Positions 1-6,315 of a stretch of 6,629 nucleotides of DNA are shown here, piece after piece; the stretch's first letter is position 1, and each line of letters opens with the position of its first letter. Made by a program: the position numbers and the translations under genes. The notes below the pieces were generated by a model. It did no database searches, was not told the origin of the DNA, and was given only the letters and a program-made list of their open reading frames with translations. The stretch covers positions 1-6,629 of the forward strand of contig CAJXKX010000118.1 of the NCBI GenBank assembly GCA_913055965.1, given 5' to 3'. This DNA is from an uncultured Roseovarius sp. GTDB taxonomy: Bacteria > Pseudomonadota > Alphaproteobacteria > Rhodobacterales > Rhodobacteraceae.

Positions 1-667
1 CGGGCCCCTTTAGCACCACTACGGCGCCGCTCTCCGCCGCGGCGGCGCGGGCGCGGCCGCCGATGGTCGCATCCTGCAGGGCGTGGGCGTCGTCATAGGC
101 AAGGCGCAGGCCGTTGCGGGCCTCGGGGGCGAGGCGGATGGCAATGCCCTGGCGGGCAAGCTGGGCCGAGAGCCAGATATCATCGACCGGCCACGCGGCG
201 GGCGGCGGGGTGCAGCCCGGACCGGCGAGCCATTCGGGGCGGATGCAGACGCCCGCGAAGCCCTGCGCAATATCGGTGCGGCCCGGGCGATGCCGGCGTT
301 TGAGCCGGCCCAGGCCGAAGCCCGACGCGGCGGCGGCGTGGCTGTCGTCTGCGACCGCGAGCAGGGCGGCGGCCCAGCCCTGCGGCATCAGCCAGTCATC
401 GTCGCAATAGATCAGCCGGTCGATCCGGCCGGTCAGCGCGCGGGCGGCGGGCAGGACCTTGGTGGCGGGACCCTCGTCGCGGGGCAGGTGCCGGATTTCC
501 ACGCCTTCGGGCACCTCCGGCGGCGGTGCGGGGGCGAAGCGCGCAGGGGTCTCGGGAAGGGCGAGGATCACGCGGGCAGGCGCAGGCCGCTGGGCGAGCA
601 GGCTGGCCAGCACCGGGCCGAGACGCGGATAGCGCGGCGGGATCGAGGTGAGCGAGATCGCGTACAT
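1..667 (-). CDS. Glycosyltransferase, GT-A type (3' end outside window)
   Basis: Reading from the ATG at 665-667, the frame stays open for 222 codons to the window edge, so the C-terminus is missing. The protein begins MYAISLTSIPPRYPRLGPVL, the first beta strand and helix of a nucleotide-sugar-binding GT-A fold. CDDDW at residues 88-92 supplies the DxD-type motif that binds a metal and the sugar nucleotide. GPATKVLP (66-73) precedes it, and VDDIWLS (161-167) is a second acidic motif that could hold the catalytic base. No signal peptide or membrane segment is visible, so a cytosolic enzyme is likely. The start fits the fold because the first strand begins at residue 3, but there is no clear ribosome binding site. 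The donor, acceptor and product cannot be read from sequence; a surface polysaccharide or glycan role is only a guess. It lies about 340 bp beyond the sulfurylase gene on the same strand and is probably transcribed separately. Confidence 0.78.
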   Translation of the reverse strand, partial: MYAISLTSIPPRYPRLGPVLASLLAQRPAPARVILALPETPARFAPAPPPEVPEGVEIRHLPRDEGPATKVLPAARALTGRIDRLIYCDDDWLMPQGWAAALLAVADDSHAAAASGFGLGRLKRRHRPGRTDIAQGFAGVCIRPEWLAGPGCTPPPAAWPVDDIWLSAQLARQGIAIRLAPEARNGLRLAYDDAHALQDATIGGRARAAAAESGAVVVLKGP

Positions 668-788
668 GGGGGCGGTCGTGGCGGCGCGTGTGCGCGCCGT
701 CAAGGTCGATGCGGCGTCAGGGGGAGAACTGGCACAGGGGAACGCCGGGTCTAGGCCTTGAGCGGGCGTTTGCCACACTGGGTCAGGA

Positions 789-929
789 GCCGCGCGAGCG
801 CCCGACCGCGGGTGGGCGCTGCAACGGGGGGTGCGGCGCGCTTTATGGTGCCAGATACTTCTACGATTGCGCGGGTTTGCGCCGTTTCAAAAGCGCCCGC
901 CCGTCCGGGCGGTCGGGCGCTCGCGCGGC
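789..929. repeat. Perfect 21-bp inverted repeat with 99-nt spacer
   Basis: The arm 789-809 is the exact reverse complement of 909-929; the match breaks at both ends (788/930 and 810/908). Each arm also folds locally: 797-820 forms a 7-bp AGCGCCC/GGGCGCT stem, and 892-921 forms an 8-bp AGCGCCCG/CGGGCGCT stem. Long-range pairing and the local hairpins are therefore mutually exclusive. The element lies in the gap 668-1010 between the glycosyltransferase and the sulfurylase gene. The rest of that gap shows no gene and no promoter I can support. No flanking direct repeats that would mark a target-site duplication are seen. Confidence 0.85.
889..921 (-). terminator. Candidate intrinsic terminator of the sulfurylase/kinase gene
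   Basis: Read on the minus strand, an 8-bp stem AGCGCCCG/CGGGCGCT is followed by one A/G mismatch, a further CCG/CGG pairing and a six-base loop. It ends directly in TTTT, then GAAA. It starts about 90 nt after the stop codon at 1011. The T-tract is short, but the stem is very GC-rich, so a role in 3'-end formation or transcript protection is plausible. Confidence 0.55.
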
Positions 930-1010
930 GGCGGGCAAGCGCGCCTTGTCCCGCGCGTTGTGGGTGGCCAATGGCAGCAACAGGCCAGACCCGCCCGGTC
1001 CCGGGCCCCC

Positions 1011-2723
1011 TTACCCCGCGATCAGCCCCATCTGTTCGAGCTTGAGAATCACCTGGTGGGCGCAGTTGTCGACCTCGACATTCTCGGTCTCGACGCGCAG
1101 TTCGGGATTTTCAGGCACGTCGTAGGGGTCTGAAATACCCGTGAACTCCTTGATCTTGCCCTCGCGTGCGAGTTTGTACAGTCCCTTGCGGTCGCGGCGT
1201 TCGCATTCCTCGAGCGAGGTTGCCACATGCACCTCGACGAAGGCGCCGTACTGCTCGACATCCTCGCGCACGGCGCGGCGGGTGGCGGCGTAGGGGGCGA
1301 TCGGCGCACAGATCGCGATGCCGCCGTTCTTGGTGATCTCGCTGGCCACATAGCCGATGCGGCGGATGTTGAGATCGCGATGCTCCTTGGAGAAGCCCAA
1401 CTCGGACGAGAGGTTCTTGCGCACGATATCGCCGTCGAGAAGCGTGACGGGGCGTCCGCCCATCTCCATCAGCTTGACCATGAGCGCGTTGGCGATGGTG
1501 GATTTGCCCGAACCGGAGAAGCCGGTGAAGAAGACGGTGAAGCCCTGCTGCGAGCGCGGCGGGCGGGTGCGGCGCAACTCCGCCACCACTTCGGGGAAGG
1601 AGAACCAGTCGGGGATCTCCAGCCCTTCCTGCAGGCGGCGGCGCAGTTCGGTGCCGGAAATGTTGAGGATGGTGACGTTGTCGCGGTCCTCGATCTCGTC
1701 CACGGCCTCGTATTGCGCGCGCTCCTGCACGTAGACCATGTGTTTGAAATCGACCATCTCGATGCCGATCTCGTCCTGGTGCTCGCGGAACAGGTCCTGC
1801 GCGTCGTAGGGGCCGTAGAAATCCTCGCCCGCCGAGTTCTTGCCCGGCCCCGCGTGATCGCGACCGACGATGAAATGGGTGCAGCCGTGGTTCTTGCGGA
1901 TGAGGCCGTGCCACACCGCCTCGCGCGGGCCCGCCATGCGCATGGCGAGGTTCAGCAGGCTCATGGTGGTGGTCGAACCGGGATACTTGTCGAGCACCGC
2001 CTCGTAGCAGCGCACGCGGGTGAAGTGATCCACGTCGCCCGGCTTGGTCATGCCGACCACGGGGTGGATGAGCAGGTTGGCCTGCGCCTCGCGCGCGGCG
2101 CGGAAGGTGAGTTCCTGATGCGCGCGGTGCAGCGGGTTGCGCGTCTGGAAGGCCACGACGCGGCGCCAGCCGAGTTTGCGGAAGAGCGCGCGCAATTCGT
2201 TGGGCGTGTCGCGGCGACCGCGGAAATCGTAATGCACCGGCTGCTGGATGCCGGTGACGGGGCCGCCGAGATAGACCTTGCCTGCCGTGTTGTGCAGGTA
2301 GTTCACCGCCGGGTGCGCGCTGTCATCGGCCCCGAAGACATGCGCCGCCTCGCGCGCCTTGTCGGGGCTCCAGCGGTCGGTGACGGTCATGGTGGCGAGG
2401 ATCACCCCCTCCTGGTCGCGCAGCGCGATGTCCTGCCCGGTCTCGATGCTGTCGGCGAATTTCTCGCTCACGTCCAGCGTGATCGGCATCGGCCAGAGCG
2501 TGCCGTCGGCGAGCCGCATGGTCTCGACGACGCTGTCGTAATCCGCCTCGCTCAGGAACCCCTTGAGCGGGTTGAAGCCGCCGTTCATCAGGAGTTCCAG
2601 ATCGCAGATCTGGCGCGGGGTGAGGTCCCAGCTTGCGAGGTCACCGGCCTCGACCTTCAGCTTTTGCGCGCTCTCGTAGGAGACGTAGAGTTCGGGGACG
2701 GGGGCGAGATTGGGGGACTGCAT
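1011..2723 (-). CDS. sat/cysC: Bifunctional sulfate adenylyltransferase / adenylylsulfate kinase
   Basis: Two cytosolic enzymes in one 570-residue chain: ATP sulfurylase makes APS and pyrophosphate from ATP and sulfate, and APS kinase phosphorylates APS to PAPS, the activated sulfate used for assimilation and sulfotransfer. The N-terminal part (about 1-390) carries the sulfurylase signatures QTRNPLHRAH (193-202), HPVVG (220-224) and GRDHAGPG (287-294). The C-terminal part (about 393-570) is a complete APS kinase: P-loop GFSGSGKST (401-409), LDGD (429-432), KGLYK (513-517) and EFTGISDPYD (526-535). The intact P-loop argues for an active kinase, unlike the regulatory C-terminal domain of fungal ATP sulfurylase. 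I chose the ATG at 2721-2723 because GAAGG sits five bases upstream. An in-frame ATG at 2733-2735 adds four residues but has no ribosome binding site. It is divergent from the peroxidase gene and appears monocistronic, with a hairpin downstream. A dissimilatory role is not suggested, because no aprAB, dsr or sox genes are in view. Confidence 0.95.
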   Translation of the reverse strand: MQSPNLAPVPELYVSYESAQKLKVEAGDLASWDLTPRQICDLELLMNGGFNPLKGFLSEADYDSVVETMRLADGTLWPMPITLDVSEKFADSIETGQDIALRDQEGVILATMTVTDRWSPDKAREAAHVFGADDSAHPAVNYLHNTAGKVYLGGPVTGIQQPVHYDFRGRRDTPNELRALFRKLGWRRVVAFQTRNPLHRAHQELTFRAAREAQANLLIHPVVGMTKPGDVDHFTRVRCYEAVLDKYPGSTTTMSLLNLAMRMAGPREAVWHGLIRKNHGCTHFIVGRDHAGPGKNSAGEDFYGPYDAQDLFREHQDEIGIEMVDFKHMVYVQERAQYEAVDEIEDRDNVTILNISGTELRRRLQEGLEIPDWFSFPEVVAELRRTRPPRSQQGFTVFFTGFSGSGKSTIANALMVKLMEMGGRPVTLLDGDIVRKNLSSELGFSKEHRDLNIRRIGYVASEITKNGGIAICAPIAPYAATRRAVREDVEQYGAFVEVHVATSLEECERRDRKGLYKLAREGKIKEFTGISDPYDVPENPELRVETENVEVDNCAHQVILKLEQMGLIAG

Positions 2724-2728
2724 GGAAA

Positions 2729-2733
2729 CCTTC
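2729..2733 (-). promoter_or_regulatory. Ribosome binding site deciding the sulfurylase start
   Basis: GAAGG on the minus strand, five bases before the ATG at 2721-2723. It overlaps the alternative upstream ATG (2733-2735), which is preceded only by CATACCC, so the internal start is preferred. Confidence 0.55.
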
Positions 2734-2786
2734 ATGGGTATGTGACTGCGGAAACCGGGCGGGCGCGTGCCGCCGCTTGCGCGCGG

Positions 2787-2814
2787 ATTAGCCCCGCTTT
2801 GGCCCGAAATTCAA
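2787..2814 (-). promoter_or_regulatory. Weak sigma-70-like promoter candidate for the sulfurylase gene
   Basis: On the minus strand, TTGAAT (2814-2809) and GCTAAT (2792-2787) are 16 bases apart, each matching the consensus at four of six positions. Transcription would begin near 2780, leaving a leader of about 57 nt. This is the best pair I found in the divergent gap, but matches of this quality arise by chance. Confidence 0.25.
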
Positions 2815-2930
2815 GGCGGGGACGCCATGTTTGGTGAATTGAGACAAAAATGACGCGGGCGGGGCCGTGGGCGGAACGGGTGTCGCGCACGGGCGCGCCG
2901 AGGCGGAGAGCGATCCGCCCGACGCGCGGT

Positions 2931-2944
2931 TTGCGCCAGATCAA
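2931..2944 (+). promoter_or_regulatory. Candidate FNR/CRP-family operator upstream of the peroxidase gene
   Basis: TTGCGCCAGATCAA fits the layout TTGAT-N4-ATCAA of FNR-type regulators. The right half-site is perfect; the left half is TTGCG, matching three of five and resembling the half-site of NnrR/DNR-type regulators. Its centre, between 2937 and 2938, is exactly 41.5 bases upstream of the start predicted from the -10 element at 2967-2972, which is the classic class II activator position. Control of cytochrome c peroxidase by FnrP is known in Paracoccus; applying it here is inference. Confidence 0.5.
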
Positions 2945-2966
2945 GGGCGAATTCCGCAGGGCGTTT

Positions 2967-2972
2967 TAGAAT
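2967..2972 (+). promoter_or_regulatory. -10 element of the peroxidase promoter
   Basis: TAGAAT matches TATAAT at five of six positions in an otherwise very GC-rich stretch. The predicted transcription start is about 2979, giving a leader of some 37 nt. No good -35 hexamer is present; the FNR-like site occupies that position, as expected for an activator-dependent promoter. A start at 2979 would exclude translation from the in-frame ATG at 2971. Confidence 0.5.
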
Positions 2973-3001
2973 GATTCCAAGCGCGCGAATCCATGCAACC
3001 C

Positions 3002-3007
3002 AAGGAG
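3002..3007 (+). promoter_or_regulatory. Strong Shine-Dalgarno deciding a GTG start
   Basis: AAGGAG lies eight bases before the GTG at 3016-3018. It selects this GTG over the in-frame ATG at 2971, which has no ribosome binding site and would put 15 extra residues in front of a clean signal peptide. Confidence 0.8.
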
Positions 3008-3015
3008 CAAAACCC

Positions 3016-4062
3016 GTGACACCATCCCTCAGACTCGCCCTTTGCACCGTTTCGGTGCTGGCCCTCGCACAGGGGGCCGCCGCGCAGGACCTGCGCGAGA
3101 TGGCGCAGGACATGTTCGCGCCGCTGCCCTCGACCCTTCCGGCGCTCAACGACAACGTGATCACCGATGAAAAGGTCGATCTCGGCAAGGCGCTGTTCTT
3201 CGATCCGCGCATGTCGGCCTCGGGCGTGTTTTCCTGCAACTCGTGCCACAACCTGGCCACGGGGGGCGACGACAACATGGAGACCTCGATCGGCCATGCC
3301 TGGCAGAAGGGGCCGCGCAACTCGCCCACGGTGCTGAATGCCGTGTTCAACGAAGCGCAGTTCTGGGACGGGCGCGCCGCCGACCTGGCCGAGCAGGCAA
3401 AGGGCCCGGTGCAGGCGGGCGTCGAGATGGCAAACACGCCCGACAACGTGGTGGCGACGCTCAACTCGATGCCGCAATATGTGGAGTGGTTCGAGGAATC
3501 GTTCCCCGACGAGGAGAGCCCTGTCAGCTTCGACAATTTCGCCAAGGCGATCGAGGCCTACGAGGCCACGCTGATCACGCCCGCGCCGTTCGATGCGTGG
3601 CTCAACGGCGACGATGGCGCGATGACCGAAGAGCAGGTCGCGGGGCTGGAACTGTTCATGGAGAAGGGCTGTGCCGCCTGCCATAACGGGGTGAACCTCG
3701 GCGGCAACGGCTATTACCCGTTCGGCCTGATCGAGAAGCCGGGGGCGGATGTGCTGCCGCCCGACGACCGGGGCCGATATGCCGTGACCGAGACGGCGGA
3801 CGATTCCTACGTGTTCCGCGCCTCGCCCCTGCGCAATATCGACGAGACCGCGCCCTATTTCCACTCGGGCAAGGTGTGGGATCTGAAGGTCGCGGTGCAG
3901 ATCATGGGCACCTCGCAGCTTGGCACCGAGGTCGACGATGCGCAGGCGGATCGGATCGTGGCCTTTCTCGGCGCGCTGACGGGCAAGATGCCGGAGGTGG
4001 TCTATCCGGTGCTGCCGCCCGAGACGCTGAGCACCCCGCGCCCGACGGGCGAGGTGAAGTAG
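3016..4062 (+). CDS. ccpA: Periplasmic di-heme cytochrome c peroxidase
   Basis: Reduces H2O2 to water in the periplasm with electrons from small c-type cytochromes or cupredoxins. From the GTG start it has 348 residues. Residues 1 to about 24 are a Sec signal peptide (basic start, hydrophobic core, small residues before QD). There are two covalent heme motifs: CNSCH (74-78), the low-potential peroxidatic heme, and CAACH (219-223), the high-potential electron-entry heme. Spacing reproduces the Pseudomonas aeruginosa enzyme as I remember it: H94 corresponds to His71, W117 to Trp94, Q127 to Gln104, E137 to Glu114 and M297 (in VQIMGTSQLG) to Met275, the distal ligand of the second heme. All key residues are thus present. 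Other family motifs include FFDPRMSASG, RNSPTVLNAVFNEAQFWDGR and YFHSGK. It is a single-gene unit with an FNR-like promoter and its own terminator. MauG-type relatives share the fold, but the Met ligand and overall layout favour a true peroxidase. Confidence 0.93.
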   Translation: MTPSLRLALCTVSVLALAQGAAAQDLREMAQDMFAPLPSTLPALNDNVITDEKVDLGKALFFDPRMSASGVFSCNSCHNLATGGDDNMETSIGHAWQKGPRNSPTVLNAVFNEAQFWDGRAADLAEQAKGPVQAGVEMANTPDNVVATLNSMPQYVEWFEESFPDEESPVSFDNFAKAIEAYEATLITPAPFDAWLNGDDGAMTEEQVAGLELFMEKGCAACHNGVNLGGNGYYPFGLIEKPGADVLPPDDRGRYAVTETADDSYVFRASPLRNIDETAPYFHSGKVWDLKVAVQIMGTSQLGTEVDDAQADRIVAFLGALTGKMPEVVYPVLPPETLSTPRPTGEVK

Positions 4063-4087
4063 GCCAGCGCGGCATTGGCCGGGCGTG

Positions 4088-4116
4088 CGCCCTCGCGGAA
4101 ACCCGCGGGGGCGTTT
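4088..4116 (+). terminator. Intrinsic terminator of the peroxidase gene
   Basis: Bases 4088-4098 (CGCCCTCGCGG) pair with 4103-4113 (CCGCGGGGGCG) in an 11-bp stem with one G-T wobble and an AAAC loop, followed by TTT. It starts about 25 nt after the stop codon. The T-tract is short but the stem is strong. Confidence 0.6.
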
Positions 4117-4500
4117 GCGTCTGGCATGACGGGTGTGCGGGGTGGATGGGAGGGGGTGGCGATGTCGAGTCAGTGCTGGTTTGGCCTGAAGCGGTCGTTC
4201 GGGTCATGGTGCCCATGCGCGGAATCGAGGCGCGCTTGCGCGCCGCCGCGCATCGCCGGGCCGCCCCCCGGCACGGCGATTTGGCTGCAACCTGCGCACC
4301 GCTGACGTCTTTTTCGGATTTGGCCGCCATTAAGCGCCGCAGCAACAGCGTTGGATCGCCGCGCCGCGGCCCGCCGATGCGCGGCTTGTACTAAAGACCG
4401 CTCCAGGCCGTTCCCGCAGCCTCCGCTCATGTCGGCCGACCGTTTCGTTCATGATCGTGATGTCAGCCTTGCCGAGGCCAATCGGTGGCCCGTGGCCTCC
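4117..4500. other. Intergenic region between convergent genes; no supported gene
   Basis: This gap follows the peroxidase terminator and ends at the hemF stop codon. Open frames cross it on both strands, but none has a ribosome binding site, a recognisable product or a bounded length. Local structure includes a tight GC hairpin at 4229-4244 (GGCGCGC, TT, GCGCGCC), a short hairpin at 4205-4217 (CATGG, TGC, CCATG) and a T5 run near 4311-4315 with no stem in front of it. No tRNA or known RNA fold was recognised. Confidence 0.5.
4474..4499 (-). terminator. Hairpin directly after hemF, possible 3' end
   Basis: GAGGCCA (4474-4480) pairs with TGGCCTC (4493-4499) around a 12-base loop, immediately beyond the hemF stop codon. 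No T-tract follows on the minus strand, so it is a weak intrinsic terminator at best; it could protect the mRNA 3' end or be incidental. Confidence 0.25.
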
Positions 4501-5391
4501 TCACACCCATTTCGCCAGCGGCGGCAGGCTCATGAGCACGGCGTTGGCGTCGTGGCCGGTGGCCAGCCCGAACTTGGTGCCGCGGTCGTAGACGAGGTTG
4601 TACTCGGCATAGAGCCCGCGATGCACGAGTTGCGTGTCGCGGTCGGCCTCGGTGAACGCCTGCACGCGGCGGCGCTCCACCAATGGCAGGAAGGCGGGCA
4701 GGAAGGCGCGGCCGATATCCTGCGTCAGGGCGAAATCGGCCTCCCAGTCGCCGGTATTGCGATCATCCATGAAGATGCCGCCGACGCCGCGCGCGCGGCC
4801 CCGGTGAGGGATGTAGAAATATTCGTCGGCCCAGTCCTTGAGCCTCGGATAGAGATCGGCCCCGTGGGGATCGAGATGGGCCTGCTGTTGGCCGTGGAAA
4901 TGCGCGGTATCCTCGGGATACTCGATGCAGGGGTTGAGGTCCGACCCGCCGCCGAACCACCAGGCGTGGGGCGTCCAGAACATGCGGGTGTTCATGTGGA
5001 CAGCGGGGCAGTGCGGGTTCTGCATGTGCGCCACGAGGCTGATGCCGGAGGCCCAGAAGCGCGGATCGTCCTCCATCCCCGGCACGCCGCGCGCGGCCAT
5101 CGCCCGCTGCGCGGCCTCGCCCAGGCGGCCGTAGACCTCGGAGACGTTGACGCCCACCTTCTCGAAGACGCGGCCCCCGCGCATCACGCTCATCAGGCCG
5201 CCGCCCGCATCCGATCCGTCGTCGCTTGTGCGGCGTGTCTCGCTCACCTCGAAGCGGGCGGGCGCGGCCTCGGCGAGGGGGCCGGCGGCGTGGCTGTCCT
5301 CCAGCGCCTCGAAGGCCGCGACGATCTCGTCGCGCAGGCTGCGGAACCATGCGGCCGCGCGGGCCTTCCTTTCGGTGAAGTCTTCGCTCAT
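4501..5391 (-). CDS. hemF: Oxygen-dependent coproporphyrinogen III oxidase
   Basis: Converts coproporphyrinogen III to protoporphyrinogen IX by two oxidative decarboxylations that use O2; a late step of heme (and, where present, chlorophyll) synthesis, in the cytosol. The 296 residues cover the full family length. Signatures in order: SLVAHMQNPHCPAVHMNTRM (118-137), GGGSDL (147-152), KDWADEYFYIPHR (185-197), RGVGGIFMDD (201-210), and a C-terminal block from HRGLYAEYNLVYDRGTKFGL (257-276) to LMSLPPLAKW. H122, H132, H166 and H196 correspond by motif to the conserved histidines of E. coli HemF. I chose the ATG at 5389-5391 (MSEDFTERK); an in-frame ATG at 5427 adds 12 residues unlike the family. 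The site upstream (AGAG) is weak. The residue before ARGVGG is Arg199 where family members usually have Glu. It is probably the last gene of an operon with the SDR and methyltransferase upstream; the 75-bp gap to the SDR could hold its own promoter, but I see no convincing one. Confidence 0.95.
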   Translation of the reverse strand: MSEDFTERKARAAAWFRSLRDEIVAAFEALEDSHAAGPLAEAAPARFEVSETRRTSDDGSDAGGGLMSVMRGGRVFEKVGVNVSEVYGRLGEAAQRAMAARGVPGMEDDPRFWASGISLVAHMQNPHCPAVHMNTRMFWTPHAWWFGGGSDLNPCIEYPEDTAHFHGQQQAHLDPHGADLYPRLKDWADEYFYIPHRGRARGVGGIFMDDRNTGDWEADFALTQDIGRAFLPAFLPLVERRRVQAFTEADRDTQLVHRGLYAEYNLVYDRGTKFGLATGHDANAVLMSLPPLAKWV

Positions 5392-5466
5392 GACACATGC
5401 TCTAGCAGGCGGGCGCGGAGGCTCCAACTGCGAAATGCGCCGGTGCCAAGGGTTGGCCGGGGGCTG

Positions 5467-6267
5467 TCAGTGCGCCGGGGCGGCCACGGGATCGAGCAGG
5501 GTGCGCCCGCCATCCATCGTCATGATCTGCCCGGTCATGAAGCCCGAGCCGTCGGAGGCGAGATATTGCACCGCCTCGGCCAGTTCCGTGGCCGAGGCGA
5601 TGCGCCCCAGCGGCGTGTGATCCTCGATATCCTCGCGGTAGTCGCCATGCTCGCGCAGCGTGTCCTTGAGCGAGGCGCTCATGACCGAGCCGAAGGCCAC
5701 GGCATTGACCCGGATGCGGTGGGGGGCGAGCGCCACGGCGAGGCTGCGCGTCATCTGGTCGAGCGCCGCCGAAGAGATCGAATAGGCCATCAGGTCGGGA
5801 TGGGTGCGGCGCGCGGCGATGGACGAGAGGTTGACGATGGCGCCTGCGGTGCTCTTGCTGCCGCCCTTGTCCTGCTTGATCATGCGCCGCGCGACAAGCT
5901 GGCTCATGCGCAGGGAGGTCATGAGGTTCTGCTGCAACAGCGTCTCGACCCCGTCATCGTCGGGGTTGAGCGGATCGGAGGAGACGACCTGCCGGCAGGC
6001 ATTGATGAGGATATCCACCTCCTCGAAGGCGTCGAGCGTGGCAGAGAGCAGGTTGGCCTGCGCCAGTTTCTGGCGCATGTCGCCCGCGAAATAGCGGATG
6101 TTGTCGCTCTCGGCGAGGCTGCCAAGCTCCTTTTTCAGGCGCGCCTCGTCCTTGTCGGCGAACATCACGTTGGCGCCCTTGTCGGCGAAGTGCCGCCCGA
6201 TGGCGAGGCCGATGCCGTTGGCGGCACCGGTGACGATGGCGGTCTTGCCGGAGATGGAGAAGGACAT
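5467..6267 (-). CDS. SDR-family protein with degenerate active site
   Basis: A 266-residue classical-length short-chain dehydrogenase/reductase with a complete Rossmann fold. It has TGAANGIG (13-20), and Asp38 at the end of the second strand favours NAD(H) over NADP(H). The structural asparagine is probably N114; NLSSIAA (146-152) supplies Ser149, and Tyr162 is the catalytic tyrosine. The C-terminal part is typical (IRVNAVAFGS, TPLGRIA, LASDGSGFMTGQIMTMDGG). Two features are wrong for an ordinary enzyme: the YxxxK lysine is Ser166 (YSISS), and the NNAG motif after strand four reads NACR (89-92). Both were checked at the codon level. The protein may therefore bind nucleotide without normal dehydrogenase activity, or use a different mechanism; I assign no substrate. 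It starts 48 bp after the methyltransferase stop and ends 75 bp before hemF, which suggests co-transcription. Confidence 0.88.
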   Translation of the reverse strand: MSFSISGKTAIVTGAANGIGLAIGRHFADKGANVMFADKDEARLKKELGSLAESDNIRYFAGDMRQKLAQANLLSATLDAFEEVDILINACRQVVSSDPLNPDDDGVETLLQQNLMTSLRMSQLVARRMIKQDKGGSKSTAGAIVNLSSIAARRTHPDLMAYSISSAALDQMTRSLAVALAPHRIRVNAVAFGSVMSASLKDTLREHGDYREDIEDHTPLGRIASATELAEAVQYLASDGSGFMTGQIMTMDGGRTLLDPVAAPAH

Positions 6268-6276
6268 CGGCGCGGG

Positions 6277-6282
6277 CCTTTC
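6277..6282 (-). promoter_or_regulatory. Ribosome binding site of the SDR gene
   Basis: GAAAGG on the minus strand, nine bases before the ATG at 6265-6267. It supports that start, and with it the full first beta strand of the fold (MSFSISGKTAIVTGAANGIG). Confidence 0.6.
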
Positions 6283-6315
6283 GGGATGGTCTGCCGGGCG
6301 CGAGACTAGGCGATT

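Noticed and set aside
83..754. 223-codon plus-strand frame
   Set aside because: Antisense to the glycosyltransferase; its translation is low-complexity Gly/Arg/Ala-rich with no domain.
1227..2837. 536-codon plus-strand frame
   Set aside because: Antisense shadow of the sulfurylase/kinase gene, whose protein matches its family throughout.
2893..2927. Imperfect dyad (GCGCG/CGCGC outer, GGCGG/CCGCC inner) just upstream of the FNR-like site
   Set aside because: Short GC stems with an internal loop are common at this base composition, and nothing ties it to a function.
2732..2944. 70-codon minus-strand frame between the divergent genes
   Set aside because: Arg-rich translation without a domain, running through the presumed promoter region and overlapping the sulfurylase start.
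2941..3864. 307-codon minus-strand frame
   Set aside because: Antisense to the peroxidase, which has two heme motifs and a signal peptide on the plus strand.
3876..4394. 172-codon plus-strand frame running past the end of the peroxidase gene
   Set aside because: The first third is a frame-shifted shadow of the peroxidase C-terminus; the remainder crosses the terminator and has no recognisable product or ribosome binding site.
5420..5450. Sigma-54-like TGGCAC in the gap before hemF
   Set aside because: On the minus strand TGGCAC is present, but the TTGC element at the required spacing is absent.
5445..5457. Small hairpin GCCAA, GGG, TTGGC in the gap between the SDR and hemF
   Set aside because: Only five base pairs with no T-tract on either strand; too small to call a terminator or operator.
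4351..6309. 652-codon open frame on the plus strand
   Set aside because: It is antisense to hemF and the SDR, whose conserved motifs fix the coding strand. Long antisense frames are usual opposite GC-rich genes, and the translation has no recognisable domain.
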